42,813 nucleotides of DNA from Parachlorella kessleri (GCA_001598975.1 BBXU01003051.1:1-42813); one strand, 5' to 3'; shown: positions 20,901-34,200, counted from the stretch's first letter. Made by a program: numbers and translations. The notes: generated by a model not told the origin, from the sequence alone.

Positions 20901-23900
20901 TTACTGCTAGCAAATCACAAAGCTGACCTTGTAAGCTGCACGTCAGTAAGCATTACTGCGCATCCCACCAGCATGACAGCGCCTAACCCATCAGCGCTGC
21001 CCTCGCCACACATGTTGAACATCCACAGGATAGCCCCTGCGTGGGCAAGTCCACACAGGCACGCCAACGCTGTCAGCCACGCCCTCAACTCGCCTTGAGG
21101 ACCTCCACATCGTCCTGCCTGACGCTTCCCAGTGAGGATGACAGCTGCTTCAGTTCCGCATTGCACCGCTCGGCAGCTGCCAGCTGCTTCTCCAGCTGCA
21201 GGCACACAAGCACCGGCAGCTGACCTACAAGTGTCTTACCCTTCAACTGCTGCTAAGCTTGATTACCACTGCTGCTGTTTCGCTGCAACATCTTGCGCCC
21301 CAACAAGGCGCATGCACTGCTGTTGTAAAGAACATCTTGCCTAATGGTCGCAAGCAAAACAGAGAGAATAGCAATGTCCTCACCTGAGCCACTTGGGCAG
21401 CATGCTGTGCTTCCTGCTCTGTCAGCTTCTCCTGGTGCCGCTGCTTCAGCTCCCGCACCTCGACTGCCAGCGCCAAGCACTGCTGCTCCAGTGGCCCCAC
21501 CTGCAGACATGTTTGTTTTTAAAGCGGCTTCAGCCAGTACTGCTTGTTCACATGAGCTCTGCAAACCAAGACACGACCCCAGAGAGATAAGCCAGCTTTC
21601 GTGCCTCACACAGCAACAGCAGCTGCTTATGTGTACTACAGGAGTAGGCCGTCCCGACCTTTTCATCGCACTCCTGCCGGAGCTGTTTTCGAAGCCCGTC
21701 CATCTCCTGATCGTGCCACTCTCTATGTGCCATAATCTTGGCATGGCAGCCAGCATTTTCACCCTGCATTGCCAAGGAAGCACACACAAAAGCTCAGCTA
21801 GAAAGCGAGGCTGTCCATCCAGCATCATATTAAGCATCAGCGGCCTCCAGGTCATGGAGCACGCAGTCTGAGGCAGTAATGTCGGTGTCCACCACTGCTG
21901 CCACACGTTATCACCAGCCAACCCTAGTCCTGTGAAATCGACAATGCGCAAGGTGCAATAAGATCTGGTCAGCACGGGTGCTGGCGCAAGCAACTGCCCC
22001 GCCCCACATCTGATGGGGCCAGCACAATTCTCATCTCACTGCTGCATGCATAGCTCAAGCAAGCGCTTTTGCATATCATTGCCTTTGCACAGGTGGCCAC
22101 ACACCCCAATGCGCGGGCTCCCCCAGGAGTGGTGGAAATCTCGACTACATTAGTCGCCCACACCTGCAATGCAGCCACCACTTCCTGCTTCTGCTCCAGC
22201 GCTGACGTCAGCTCGGCCACCTCCCCCTCCACCCTGGCCACCTTGCGGTAAGCGTCGTCCAGCCGGCCCTTTTGCAGGTCCAGCTCGCGGCAGCAGCCTT
22301 CAGACCGCTTACGCTCCTGCGAAGGTCAACATGCATGACACTCTTGGCGTCATCACCCTCAATTATTGGAGGTCCTGTAAGCTACGGCGATATCATCCGC
22401 CTACTACAGATGATGATTTCACCTGCCTGTGCTTCATCAGCAATCACACTTTCGGGAGGCAGTGTTTCAAACAGAGTCAGGTGCCCACCTTCTCCAACGC
22501 CTGCTGCGCCTCCTGCAGTGCGGTGTGTGAGTCATCCAGGGCATGCTTCAGCCGTGCCACCTGGCGGCTCGCCAACAACTGGTCATCATCCATGCCGGCG
22601 TTTGCCACCCGAGCATCCTTCAGTGTCTCCTGCAGTGAGCCAATTGGCCAAAAATACTACAAAATTTATAGCACACCAGGCCATGTAATAAAATAAAGGA
22701 GCTCCAGGCTGCACCCCAGCACCAAGTGTTACCACGTTGCAAAGGCAAGCCTCCCATTTTGCAGCAGTTACCCTTACACCAAAGCACCTTGAGCCGGGTG
22801 AGCTCCTTCTGCGCTGCATCGAGGTCACGCTGCAGCTCCACGCACTGTGCTTGCAGCCGCTTGTTCTCATCTGAAAGCTTGTGGGTATGGGAGCCACTAC
22901 GCTGCCGCTCGCTGTGCAGATCGTCCTCAAGCTGCAGCTTGACAAAACAGTAGATAGTTCTGGTGAAATAGCTGGTGTGATGGGGTAGATGGTGAGATCA
23001 GAAGTCAGCTGAGCCATATTTACACTACAGATGCATGGGGCCTTTCTTTCCATCCTTACATTGCCGCTGCTGCGTGTCGCTATATGCTGGGTGCACAGCG
23101 TATATGCATGGGGCCGGTCAGCAGTGCAGCTCCCTGTGCACTGCTTGGGACCCCATAAAGACAACGTAATGGCAGCTGTGAAGGGCAATGTTTCAAATAT
23201 GCTCAGTGCCTGAGCAACCATCCCCACAATGTACATAATGGTTCTAGCATCATGCAGGCTCTTGGTAGACCATCTCCGCACCTGGCGCAGGCGATTGTTC
23301 AGGCTGCTGATCTCTTGCTCCTTGCCCTCCACTTTCCACTGCCACTCTCGCTCCGTCTGCAAGTTATGGCAAAACAACACTTTGATACGCCACCTAAGTG
23401 GCAGTGCCGCCTAGCTGCCCATACTCAACATGTGGCACATGCCAACAAATGAGTGCACAACTGCAGCTAGTCGGGAAGTACTCATTCAACAGCAAGGGTA
23501 GCGGCACCCATCCAGAGAACTTGGCATTTTGTAATAATACAACGTATACACATGAGACCGCCCAACACGTCTTCAAGAAATGTGCCAACGACCCAACTTA
23601 CCTGGTTTACACGGCTGTTCAGCTCTACTGTCATATCGGATTCCTTGGCTGACAGTCGGGACTCCAGTACTCGTACATGCTCTGACCGCGGGATGTAGTC
23701 CAACAATGTGGTGGCAGGCGGGCCCCCAGTGGCCGCGGCAGCGCTGACAGCAGGCACGGCGCAGCTGCCGCGCACCAGGCCGCTGCTGCCACTGATGGCC
23801 GAGTGGTACTGCACCTCCAGCTCCTGTATCCGCCGCTCATACCGTAGGGCCTGCTGTTGCTGCTCCACCTTCACCCGCTCCTGCCAAATGGCGTCCGTCT

Positions 23901-26900
23901 CCTCCTTGACCTGCAGAGGGAGTAGTGTGTAGCTCATGCCATGCGTGTGACGCTTCCCCCATCCCACAACCCCTACAACGGCATATGGCATTTGTGCTTA
24001 CTACCTACAGGCCGCATGTGTAGACATGCGAAGCAAGCACAGCTACTTTACCTTTGCTCGCCCTCCTACTTTATGCATACAATCTGTCAAGACCCGCTCA
24101 CACCTGGCCAGTCCTCTTCTTCTCCTGATCCAGCTCCCTTGTCAGGCTTGTGATACGGTTCTTGAGGTTCGACATCTGGGCCTGCACCGCACCATGCTGT
24201 CCATCCAGCCCTTGGTACACAATGCCCTTGTCAACTACACTAGCAACAAAAGCTCTGATAAATTGCACATCCTGCATAACATACAGCTCACATAACTGCT
24301 GCGGTTTGTACAGGCTATAAACGACCGATGTTGAGCTCACTGACCAACCAACTGGCATGCACCCACCTCACAGGCATCCAGCTTGCTCTCAGCATCCGAG
24401 TGCAAAGCCTTCATGTCAGCTTGCGATGCCTTGAGCTGCTTGATCTTGGACTCCAGCTCTGTCTTGAGGTAGTTAACCTGCAATTTAACCCAGACATCTC
24501 AAATGACAGATAAGTAACTGCCACCCTAATTGCAGAGGCAGGCCTCCAATGAAAGCCGCGCTTTGCCTTGGGATGTCCTAGCCGCCTGCCAAGCCAATGT
24601 GTCTCTCATGATTGTCGAATCAAGGTCACCCAGCACCCCCTCTAGCACTCCTGGCAGATCCTGCACCCCCACCTCCTGCTCGACCGCCGCCAGCTTGCGC
24701 TGCACCTTGTCAGCCAGCCTGCCGCGACTGGCCTGCTCCGCTTCCAGCTGCTCTCTAAGGTCTTTTATCAGCTTCTGCAGCGAGGCGCGCTCCTTCACAG
24801 CGGACTCCGCGTCACGCACGGCCTCCTGCAAAGGCATAGCCACACAGACACATGGCAAACCTTCAGTTGCGGGGCTTTGCGTCATGCCAACATGTGATAT
24901 CATACCATGCTGGTCTTTGCACATATCCCTCCAATGTCTTCAGTCAACTATCATCTGCGCCTCGCGCTCTGCAACTCCAACAGGTTCGTCCATTCAAACC
25001 CAGTCTATGAAGACCGCGTTCCCAGCCTTACGACCCACCCTCATCATGGACTTGGCAGCTCGGCAGAGAGCTGTATGCTATTGGTAAGCCACCTGTCTGG
25101 AACAGACACGAAATGAAACCGACTTACCTGCACTGCCAGCCTGGCTGCCTCGCTCTCCATCTGTGCAGCCTCACGTACCGCATGCTCCTCCCGAACCAGC
25201 GCCTCCATGCGCTCACCCATCACGACATACTTCTCATGCATCTCCCTGCGTTTGAAAGCCAAGAACAGTCACATGGCTAGAGCGATGTTGTGCTTGGCAC
25301 TTGAGCATTTGGACCTGCCCTGCCCTAGCTAACTCCAATCTACCAATTACAGTGTGAGAACTCATCCTACATGATGTGCATTGTCAAGCCCAAATCTCGC
25401 CCAACCCATCAGCCTTTTACAAAGATTGCCATCGCCAAGCCAGGGTGGATACCTGCGCTCATTGTCAGAGTCTGCCAGCAGGTCCTCCAGCATCTTCATA
25501 TCCGCCAGCATCTGAGCCCGCTGCCGCCGAAGCTCTGCACCTGTGGACTCTGCTGTCTTGGCCCGCTTGAGCGCCTGCTCCAGCTTGTCCTGCCAAGACG
25601 AAGACACGCAAAACACAGCTCACTACTAGGCACAAGCTGTCAATGCAATTACAACACAGGTAGCCCCCAGAAGCCTACGCATATCTTCAAGGCAGGCTGG
25701 CTGGCTGGCTGGTAGCGAATCAATATATGGATACTGCCGTGCATGCCTGCCCACCTGAGCCATGCTGAGCTGTGACCTAAGGGCTGCCGCACTGTCCTTA
25801 TTCTGCGCATGATTCACTGACAGGTCCACTTCGCGCTGAGACCACTCCCTTGCCTTGCGCTCAGCCTCTGCAGATTGTTTCTGCAACAGACACACAAAGT
25901 CTTTGTCTAACCTGGTTCTGCTCGCGGACCCCCACCCGACACATGCTGCCGTAATTTCCCCTCACGTGAGGCCAACAAAGAGACAGGATATACAACGTCT
26001 ATTTACGTTTCAACCTTATCTCAAAGACTGCATTTCAAAACATATACATTGTCTCACCACCCACTACCTTGCCACACACGTTACCTAGGAATAGCCCCAC
26101 GACACATGCCGAGCCGAAACACATATAGGCGCCCAAAACAGCACAAAAGCACTTCTGGCCACTGCCGCCCTGGTCCAATGATCGCCCTGGTAAGAAACGC
26201 TGTGGACCACACCTGAACAGTTTCTTCAAGCCGCTTTATATGCGCATCTTTCAGTTCAAGCTGCTCCTTGTAATGTTTCCTAGAGTCCTCCCAATCCGTG
26301 GCTTTAGAGGCCACCCCCTTCTGGATTGCTGCCACCTGCATAGCCACTACTGTAAGTACGTGATGGCTTGCCATGAAAGCTAGCTCATGTCGTCTCGAGA
26401 AGAGGGCCAAGTGCCAGTGGAGGCGCCCACAGCAGTCTCCCCTCTCCCTTGGTAGCACTACGCATGCGTCACCTGTGCCTTTGCAGCCGCTGCTTCCTGC
26501 TCCAATGCCTGCCGCTGGCGAGTGCCCTGCGCAACCTCCTGCTCACGCTGCTGCAACTGCTGCTCCAGCCCCAACACATGCTTCTCTAGATGGGCTGCCT
26601 GCGCTGCGCTGCGGTTCGCTGCCTCATTTGAGTCCTGCAGGCCGCTGACGGACGAGCCCAGCTGCCGCTTCAGGTCAACCACCTGCTGCCGCAAAGTGGT
26701 CACTTCGTTCTCCTTGGCTGCCAGTTGGGATACGTACTGTTTTAGCTGTGAGCGGTAGTCGGCCTGCAGTGCGTCCTGCACTGCTGAAGCCTTTGAAATG
26801 CTTGCATCAGAGTTTGCTAGGTTGCTTGCGGCGGCAGCGTCGCTGCCAGCATATGCATGGATGGTAAATGGGGAGCTGCCGCCGGCCGCAGGCCTCTCTA

Positions 26901-27084
26901 ACAGCTTGTTTGCTGGCCCACCAGCCGCAGTGTTGACATATGGTGGCGTTGGGACAACTGTTCCGAGGCGACCATCTGTCAGTTCCTTGTGTTGCGCCGC
27001 CAAGGATGGCGACGACCAGCAGTCAAGGGCCTCACTCCCAAACAACCGGCGTGAGTGGTGAGAGGGGCTGCTGCTGTCGTCCAT
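17945..27084 (-). CDS. Long coiled-coil protein, family not recognised
   Basis: Exons in order: 27084-26473, 26335-26213, 25880-25755, 25589-25453, 25245-25128, 24825-24673, 24477-24367, 24181-24104, 23910-23602, 23356-23282, 22931-22788, 22629-22489, 22316-22164, 21763-21659, 21500-21384, 21195-21094, 20849-20693, 20510-20398, 20262-20095, 19950-19793, 19655-19518, 19287-19194, 18993-18910, 18694-18623, 18442-18311 and 18091-17945. Every junction keeps frame (1288 residues). The first 100 residues are Ser/Pro/Ala-rich; the rest is nearly continuous heptad-like coil (DLKRQLGSS, RLEETVQ, LKLQLKEAHQQRSKERR, CHELKETLAANKDQVEQLKA). A Gly/Ala break lies in exon 9 and an Arg-Ser segment (KMLERSRSRSQSPTRRPSSS) near residue 1063. 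Intron 16 is GC-AG. A basal-body, ciliary or cytoskeletal role would fit but is only a guess. A donor at 18005 could replace the last 19 codons with another exon near 17921. Confidence 0.85.
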
Positions 27085-27452
27085 TACTGGGTGCCCCGGC
27101 GCAGCTGGGCTTAGGATCAGAGGAGCTGACAAGCCAGAAGAGACAATTGTCAAGGCCGCCCAGCTGAGAAAGCGAGCTTTGAGTTGCGCATCCCTTTTGA
27201 CCCGAGGAGCCCTTGAATCCTTAGCGTTGCTTCTCTGAACAGTTATGCATTCATAAATTGGACCTTGGACAGCATGAAAGTGCCAGGAGGGTCTTCACAG
27301 GCTATTAGCATGGCTATTAGTCAAGGGCGCCAACCGAGGAGAGAAGTATTCCCTCCTAAGTGAACCCTTCTTATGATGTCAGGGTTTGTTTGCATCCTGG
27401 TTCCCACACCACTGCTGTACGGGGGTAGCGGTAGCCCAACTTGGCGGGCACC
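27085..27452. promoter_or_regulatory. Divergent upstream region of the coiled-coil gene and MZM1
   Basis: Only 368 bp separate the two start codons. The coiled-coil frame stays open for a further 23 or so codons upstream of its ATG, but without another ATG. A short inverted repeat, TTATG-CATT-CATAA, lies near 27242. Confidence 0.4.
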
Positions 27453-28391
27453 ATGTCTAGCGTTACCGCTTACCGTCAGCTGCTAAGGTCGGCAGGGCAA
27501 GGTGGGTTGAAAAGAACGTGTAACAACCTCTGCGCTTCGGTGGCTGCCTGCATGCGCTCTCAGACAACTCATCTACTGGCTCAGAACTCAGGGAAGCCCA
27601 GAGCGTTAGTGCATCTACCCTGTTAGCGCAGTTCACCTCTAACTCTAGTCTGTTCGCACTGCCTGCCATCATTAGCAACCCCGTCTGTGTACGCAGCTTT
27701 TAAGGGCGATACAATTATGCTGGCAGCGGCTCGTCAGGAAGTACGGAGTAAATTCGAGGTGAGAGCCGAAGGTTGCAGTGGCAGTGGTCTGACCTGCATC
27801 CCGAAGCTGGCACGGCCATGCTTGCTTGTAGCAAGACGGCGCAAAATGCTGGGTACGCAAGTGGCGCCTGTGAGCAGTGCAGGAGGCGAGGCATGTTACT
27901 GAGCCAGGCCGGATAAAACAGCTTGTCGAAGAGGCCCAGGAAGCAGCAGACTTCATCAAGTCAGCTGTCGTGCAGGCCAAGCTTAATGACCGCGGCAACT
28001 ATGGTGAGTGGGCCAAGGCACCGGCCAGCACTGGTTCTGCCCCGTTGCTGCAGTCTGGAAGTTGCTTGAGAGCCTCCATGATACTTCATGCGGGATCACA
28101 GCCACTGTCTGCTCTGCGAGGATTGAGTGCCATGTCTTCAGTGCGACGGGGATCAAGTGTCCCAATTTGGCTCGTGCACAACTCGTATGGACTGGATTTG
28201 AGTGGTGGCTCTGGAAGGCTTGAGGTACTGCTGGTCATACAGCTGGTGTGCGACTCAATATTCTCGAGCAGCTCAGCAGACCTGCACTATTTGGCCATGC
28301 AGAGATGAGGGTGCAGCCACAACATCTGGGCGGCGTTGCCGAGCCTGTGACAGAAGCCAAGCTGCCTAAAGTCAAGCCACAGCAGTCATAG
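27453..28391 (+). CDS. MZM1: LYR-motif complex III assembly factor MZM1/LYRM7
   Basis: Mitochondrial matrix chaperone that stabilises the Rieske Fe-S protein before its insertion into complex III. Exons 27453-27501, 27697-27758, 27883-28003 and 28303-28391; GT-AG, in frame, 106 residues, matching the small size of the family. It starts MSSVTAYRQLLRSAGQ (the LYR-type motif, here AYRQLLR), then AFKGDTIMLAAARQEVRSKFE, which lines up with the family's xAFxGDxxxLxAARxxxRxxF block. Next are IKQLVEEAQEAADFIKSAVV and the conserved NDRGNYE junction formed across the last intron. The tail MRVQPQHLGG ends at TAG. It is divergent from the coiled-coil gene. Exon 1 has only 16 codons, but its frame and phase fit exactly. 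Confidence 0.92.
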
Positions 28392-29974
28392 CATCAGCAC
28401 ATGCGGCCTGCCGGCAGGAGGGTGTAGCAGGCGACCCTTGTGAGCAAAGACAGCAGTTTGAGGCTGGCCGTATGCTATCGGGGATGCTGTCGCCTTGCGC
28501 CTGCAAAGCTCTGGAAGGGACCTAGCTTAGGTCCACTGGAGGGCGTGGAAAGGTATGGCAGCACACGCAGGGGGATCACAGCAGGTGAGGCAGCCGCTTG
28601 GCATGCCCTTCTCTATTGCGGCCATTGTTGGGGGGTTGATGAGGCGCTTGTCAATCCCAGGGTCAGCCAGGGCCTCGCTAGGCAACCTGGGAGTTGCCTC
28701 CTGCGTGGTGGCATGTACAGACTAGAATGGTGCGAAACATGGACTGTTAACAAGTCTTGCCAGCTGTTCTCTGTGCTATCGTGTTCATGGTGCCACGCAA
28801 TGCGAAATGTCAGTGAAGATGAACGGTACTGACAGGACGTCATGCTCCGATTCTTGGTATGGGTGGCAGGTAGTGCGAACAGGGAGTGAGTTAAGCTGGA
28901 CTGACAGGGCTGGGTGCAGAATGTGCCTGAGTCGTGCCTGGTAGGTGCCTTCCTGTCGGCGCCGCAAGGAGCGTGTTGCCATCATGATTGTTGACCGACT
29001 TGTAGGGACACCGAAGGTCTCCTGTCATAGTTACAAATCTGTCTGACGCTACAAGTCTGCTCTGACACTACTAATAAGTTAGGTGCAGCCCCCACTGTAG
29101 CAAAGGGCAGTGTCAAGTCAAGTGTGACACCGGAAACAACCTGTGGCATGGCTATGCGCCGCGCCGGCCTGCCTAGTAGACAAATGCTCTGCAGGCTGTG
29201 TACATGTGTACAGAATGGTAGTCAGGAAGACATCTGAAGAAAGTAGTGCCAAATGCGAATCCACAATGCTGTCCTTTCTTGTTTTTTGCTACTAGCAAGT
29301 ACAACAGCGAAATGCTCGACTGCATACACCCAGAGTCAGCGGGCTCGGACGGCGGGAACGGGATAAGAAAAGCCGGGGGGCAATGAAATCCTGCAGGCCT
29401 GAAGTGCTTAGGCACGCTCAGAGAGTACGCCACCCACCCCGATCCACCAGGACTCGGGAGAAAACGGAGAAAAGAGGTGGACACCCCAGCAGGCACACCC
29501 CCTAGCCAATCAGGACGCCACGTCGCCTACCCTATGGAAAGCCTCAATGGAAAGCCGGTAAAACAGGACAGATCAACACAGCACACCTAGACAAGGGCAC
29601 CGCTGCTTGTGTGACATGACAGGGGGTGGGGAGGGTCGGCCCCGCCCACCCCAAGCTTGCCGCCTAGTATCTTCTCACATGCACAACTGCTTAACAGAGC
29701 GAGGAAGAAAGGCAACACCGAGGACCTGGCGTGCCAAAAAATGGAGTCTAGCATGCAACGTGGCCAAGCAAGACGACACCAAGCAACAAAGCTGAATGAC
29801 CAAAAAACCAAACCTACTACAGGCATCCATCGTCACCGCTAACAAGCCAATGCAACGAGCCAGCCGCTGCGCTAGGCCAACAGGGCAAGGTCAATAACGC
29901 AAGCCCCTTGAGCTGCAGTCATGCACCGTCATGCCAGGCTGCAAGCTGGCCACGTCCCAGAGCAAGCTCGTTCC
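28392..29974. other. Intergenic region between MZM1 and the CCCH gene
   Basis: Presumed MZM1 3' UTR followed by spacer between convergent genes. No domain-bearing frame and no + strand TGTAA was seen. A - strand TGTAA lies at 29031-29035. Confidence 0.4.
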
Positions 29975-29979
29975 TTACA
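29975..29979 (-). terminator. TGTAA motif for the CCCH zinc-finger gene
   Basis: TTACA on the + strand, about 1.28 kb past the stop codon at 31256. No nearer - strand TGTAA was found, implying a long 3' UTR for this regulator. Confidence 0.35.
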
Positions 29980-30359
29980 CCGGACATACCATAAACCGGA
30001 GCAGTCAGCTTCATCCCTTTCGGAAGTAGCTTCATCCCTACGTATCGATCGGCTACAACACAGCAGCAACCACACACTCGCAACAAGCAGTATTAGAAGA
30101 GAGACGAGCTAGGACTAGGGACTAGGCTAGGGAACCGAGGAGAAAGAGAGAAAGCCTGGCAGCAAAGCCGGGTGGGGGGCAGGTACAGACATAGGGCAGG
30201 AGGGAGACCCGCCCTGCCTGCAATGAAATGGGGGCCCATCCCACAGCAGTGCAGTACAGCACAAGCATGACGCACAAAGCGTGGACATGTATCATAAGGA
30301 AGGTCCGCCTGCCTACAGGCAAGATTCACAGATTCCTTTCAAAGCTGACTCATACGCCG

Positions 30360-30387
30360 CCCCCCCCTCAGCTAGCTACTGGGGGGG
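30360..30387. repeat. C7/G7 inverted repeat in presumed 3' UTR
   Basis: Seven or eight C, a 13-base spacer holding AGCTAGCT, then seven G. As RNA this would form a GC-only stem in the long 3' UTR of the CCCH gene. Confidence 0.6.
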
Positions 30388-31255
30388 TAGTCCTGTAAAA
30401 ACCTTAATAAGATCACCACCAGAAGCCAACGGGCCAGCAGAGTGGGTGCTGAAAATGCACACCCCATGGGATGCTCGTACCGCAAAACTAGGCATGCAGG
30501 GAGCTAGCCCTCGCCAGCCACATTTACCAATATGCACCTAGCTACCAGAGGGGGTATGCGCTGCCAAATCGCGCCAACATGCTGCTATTAACGGAAGCAT
30601 AGCCCTGCATTTGCAGCAGGGGTTGTTCGAAAGGAAGCGAAACATAAAACCTCAAACACCTACCGCAAAGCTGGTTGGCCAATGATGACACCCTATTAAG
30701 TAGCTAGCAGCTATCTCCTGTTGCAGGCTTGAGACTCTGGTCACATTCCTGGGCATGCTACAGCCCCTGCTACATGCAACCACCCTACCCTAACCCAACT
30801 AAGCTCTAAGGCAGTACCGGGTGGTGAAACCTAACAACACTCGCGCTCTCTAAGCAAGAAACCAAAAAGCTTTTTATGCCCTGCGCCGAATTTGCCCTCG
30901 CCGCCTTTATACAACGCTACGCCTGCTGCTATTGCTTGCAACCCTACCATCGCACTGCCTGCTATACGACTCCACTTCGAGACACTGCCAGCCATCGCTA
31001 ACCGTGCTGCCCAACACCCCTCTTGCTTGGCACACCACTGGAGCCACCCGCATAAGCCGTGTTCTCACCCGCTGCTTTGCAGCTACCAAGGGCCAGCCCC
31101 ATCAGGCACCCCCTGCCGTTGCCGAGTTTTTTCAAGACTATGCTGCACTGCCTGCTTCGCTTGGCAGCCATTACGTTATCTGTGCGAGGGGGAACACCCA
31201 CACCCAGCTCTTCAATGTGCCGCACCAGACCGCCCGGCTGGTACCTTGCCCCTAC

Positions 31256-34200
31256 TCACATGCCAAAGCAGGAGGGGAAGGCAGGGTTCTGGCCTGCCTG
31301 GTACTGAAGGTTGAGGGGGAGGTTCTGGAGGGGCTCCCTCAGCCCTGCCGCCGCCAGCAGAGCTGCCGTGGTGTCGAGGGGCGCCTGCGGGAAAAGCGCA
31401 GCAGGCATAGCAGGGGTCAGCAGAGGCCAGCTTCGTGGGTGACTTCCCGGTTGCTTGGGGAGTTGGGGGAGAGGGGAGGGAAGCCCTTGGTGGCGCAAGG
31501 CAGCAGCTTTCGCAAGCAGCCACTGCTAAAACAAGGCAGGGAGGAGGAGGGGGCAGCCACAGTGGGTGCAAACACTGAGTTGTAGAGCTGTAGGACCGGC
31601 CGCCTACCTGGCTCATGGCCAGCTGCTGTTGCAGGGTGGCCGCTTGGAGTGCTGCCGCCTGCTGGTGACCCAACAGCGAAGCCGACTGCCCTGGGTAGGC
31701 GGGGTAGCCGAGCAGGCCGGCAGCCGCCATCTGATAGGAAAGCATGTCGTTGGGGTGGACCTGCACACAGCAAGGAGGGGGGGGTGTCATTTGATAGGAG
31801 AGAATGTCATTGGGGTGGACCTGCACACAGCAGGGGGGGGGTGTCATTTGATAGAAGAGAATGTCATTGGGGTGGACCTGCACACAAAAGGGGGGGGGGG
31901 GTTCGATACAGCAGGGGTTCAGCTTGTAAGTCGTTTGGAGGATGCTGGCGGGGGCGGACATGGAACTGAAAGGACGGGGGTGCTAAGCTGGGGGTAGTTG
32001 GGGCTGACCTGGGCTGTTGACTATACATACAAGGGGGTCACAGATGATGCAGCAGGCTTGAGCATGGCACAGCTTGTGACACAACAGCTGCCCTGTACCG
32101 CAATGCGCACTGCCGGAGGTGGTGAGCGGGGGTCAAAGGCACCAATGTTTCGCTAGACATCCCATATAGAGGTGGTGGCCGGGCAATGCAACTCCAATAC
32201 AGCAACCACACCGTCACTTGCCAAGGCAGCAGCAGCCAGGGTCGGAGGTACTCAGCGGGGTGAAAGCAGGAGAGCAGTATGCAGTTGTGGCATGCCCGTC
32301 CCACCAGGAGCACCTCACCAGTCCATTGCAACCTAGACACTCGGGCTGTGAGAGCTGACAGCCGCTCTGCAGCACCCTTCCCCACAGGCATCCAACCCCA
32401 AAGTGTGCCACGGCCACGACCCACCTGCATGCCTCCGGGCAGGCCCCAGGGGCCCCCAGGCGAGCACAGCGTGCCGGGCGAGGCACCCATAGCAGCCACA
32501 GCTGCGGCGGCAGCGGCCGCTGCGGCTGCCACCGTGTCGTCATGACTCATCACTGACAGGTTGGAGAAGGAGCGGGCCAGGGTGCTCTCCAGCACGGGTG
32601 TGCTACTCAGGCTGCTGTCTGCAAACACAAGAAGAAGCCAACGGGAGAGGGTGAGCAAGTTGGTGTGTGCAACAAGGGGTGAAAGAGTGGCACGGGGTTC
32701 AGACGTACAGGAGATCAGCACAAGGAAGGGGAGCTGGTAGGGGTTAGTTTGAAATGCCGGGAATTGGGCGTAATGTAAGAGGCTGCTAATGCTGCTGTTC
32801 AGGCAAGTACTTCTGAGCAAGATAATTGCGCCAAAGGCAGTTCTGGAGACCTCACACAGGAGAGCAAGAAGGTGCGAACCATGGAAGCTACAGCGCAGCC
32901 TGGGCACTTCCAAGAGAAGGATAACTGTGCAGCCAGTCACAGGTGCCCTGCAGGCTAAACTGGCTGACCGACCCTTCCCCAGCTTGCAGGGCACAAGCAC
33001 TGCTGAAACCCATCCCAGCCAACTACCCCCACAGCAGCAAGCAGCCCTTGTGTCCTCCCTGGTCCTAGCCTAGTTACCTGCAGACCCCGACATGCTCCGT
33101 GACAGCACGCTCCGCAGCGAGTCGCTAGACACGCGCATGAGCTTACTGCCATCGCCCCTGGCGCCAGAGGCGCTGCCGCGGCGCGGGTCGCGCGAAGCGC
33201 GCCCGCCGGCGCCCAGCGGCGCAGCCGCTGTGGGCGTGCGCAGCGCGCTTGTGGCGACGTCCATGTCGGCGCTGTAGGCCCTGTGGGGCATGCAGCCGCG
33301 GATGCCGGCGAAGCCAGGGGGCGGGGAGGGGTCGGGTGAGGAGGCGCGGGAGGAGATGGTCTCGGTTGAGGCCTCGCCGGGGGCCAGGGGGCCCTTGGGG
33401 GAGTCAGGGGTGGGGCTGTGGGCCTTGCCGGGCTCGCCTGCAAGGGGCAGAAAGGGTGCAGGGTAAGGTAGGATTTCAGCAACATGCTGACGCTGGCTGC
33501 ATGTGAAGAGTCACAGCCCGGGATCTCAGATCGCTAGTAGGAGCCCGTGCTGGCTAAATAGTAGGTAACGACGTTCCCAAAAAGCTGAAGTGCCACAAGC
33601 TCCTCGTTTTGCATGCAAAATGGCTGTCTAGGCTGATCACCAAACTTGGAGGCAATGAACTAACATTGCATACATGGGAAATATTGGAAGTCACCAGGCA
33701 TACACAACCCATGCCAGCGCAATACAGCAGGTTGGGTAGAGGTTACGATGCAATCCATGCCTACCATGCCCTCCGCAAAGCGCGGGTGCAGCCACACATC
33801 AAGTTGTGAAAAAAAGAACATATGCTGCGGTCACACAGCATGTCGTGCACGCCCTGCAAGGCATGGAAGTACCGCTCACCGTGGAGGTACAGCGGCTCCC
33901 TCAGCTCGTCCATGGAGTGGGCAAAGAAGCACACGCTGCGCTTGCACAGCGCGCCCTCCTTGCACAGCTGGGTGCGGTACCGTGCGGGGTGCAGCCAGCA
34001 CTCAAACACGCCGTGGGCGTAGGTGCACGCGTCGCCGCGCTTGCAAGTCCCCTGTAGAACAAGCACAGCGTGGAGCAGCCAACTTGTCATGCACAGGAAG
34101 GGATTCCAGCAGTGGTCTGCAGTGGCCTGGAAAATAGAGCGCAGTAGGTAGCCAAAGTTCAAAATACAGCCGTGGTCAGGGACTAGAAAAGACGCACAGC

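Noticed and set aside
21253..21993. 246-codon frame on the - strand
   Set aside because: It is out of frame with the coiled-coil exons at 21384-21500 and 21659-21763, whose frames join perfectly with their neighbours.
32038..33000. 320-codon frame on the - strand
   Set aside because: Only the part at 32425-32618 belongs to the CCCH gene; the rest reads through introns with low-complexity sequence.
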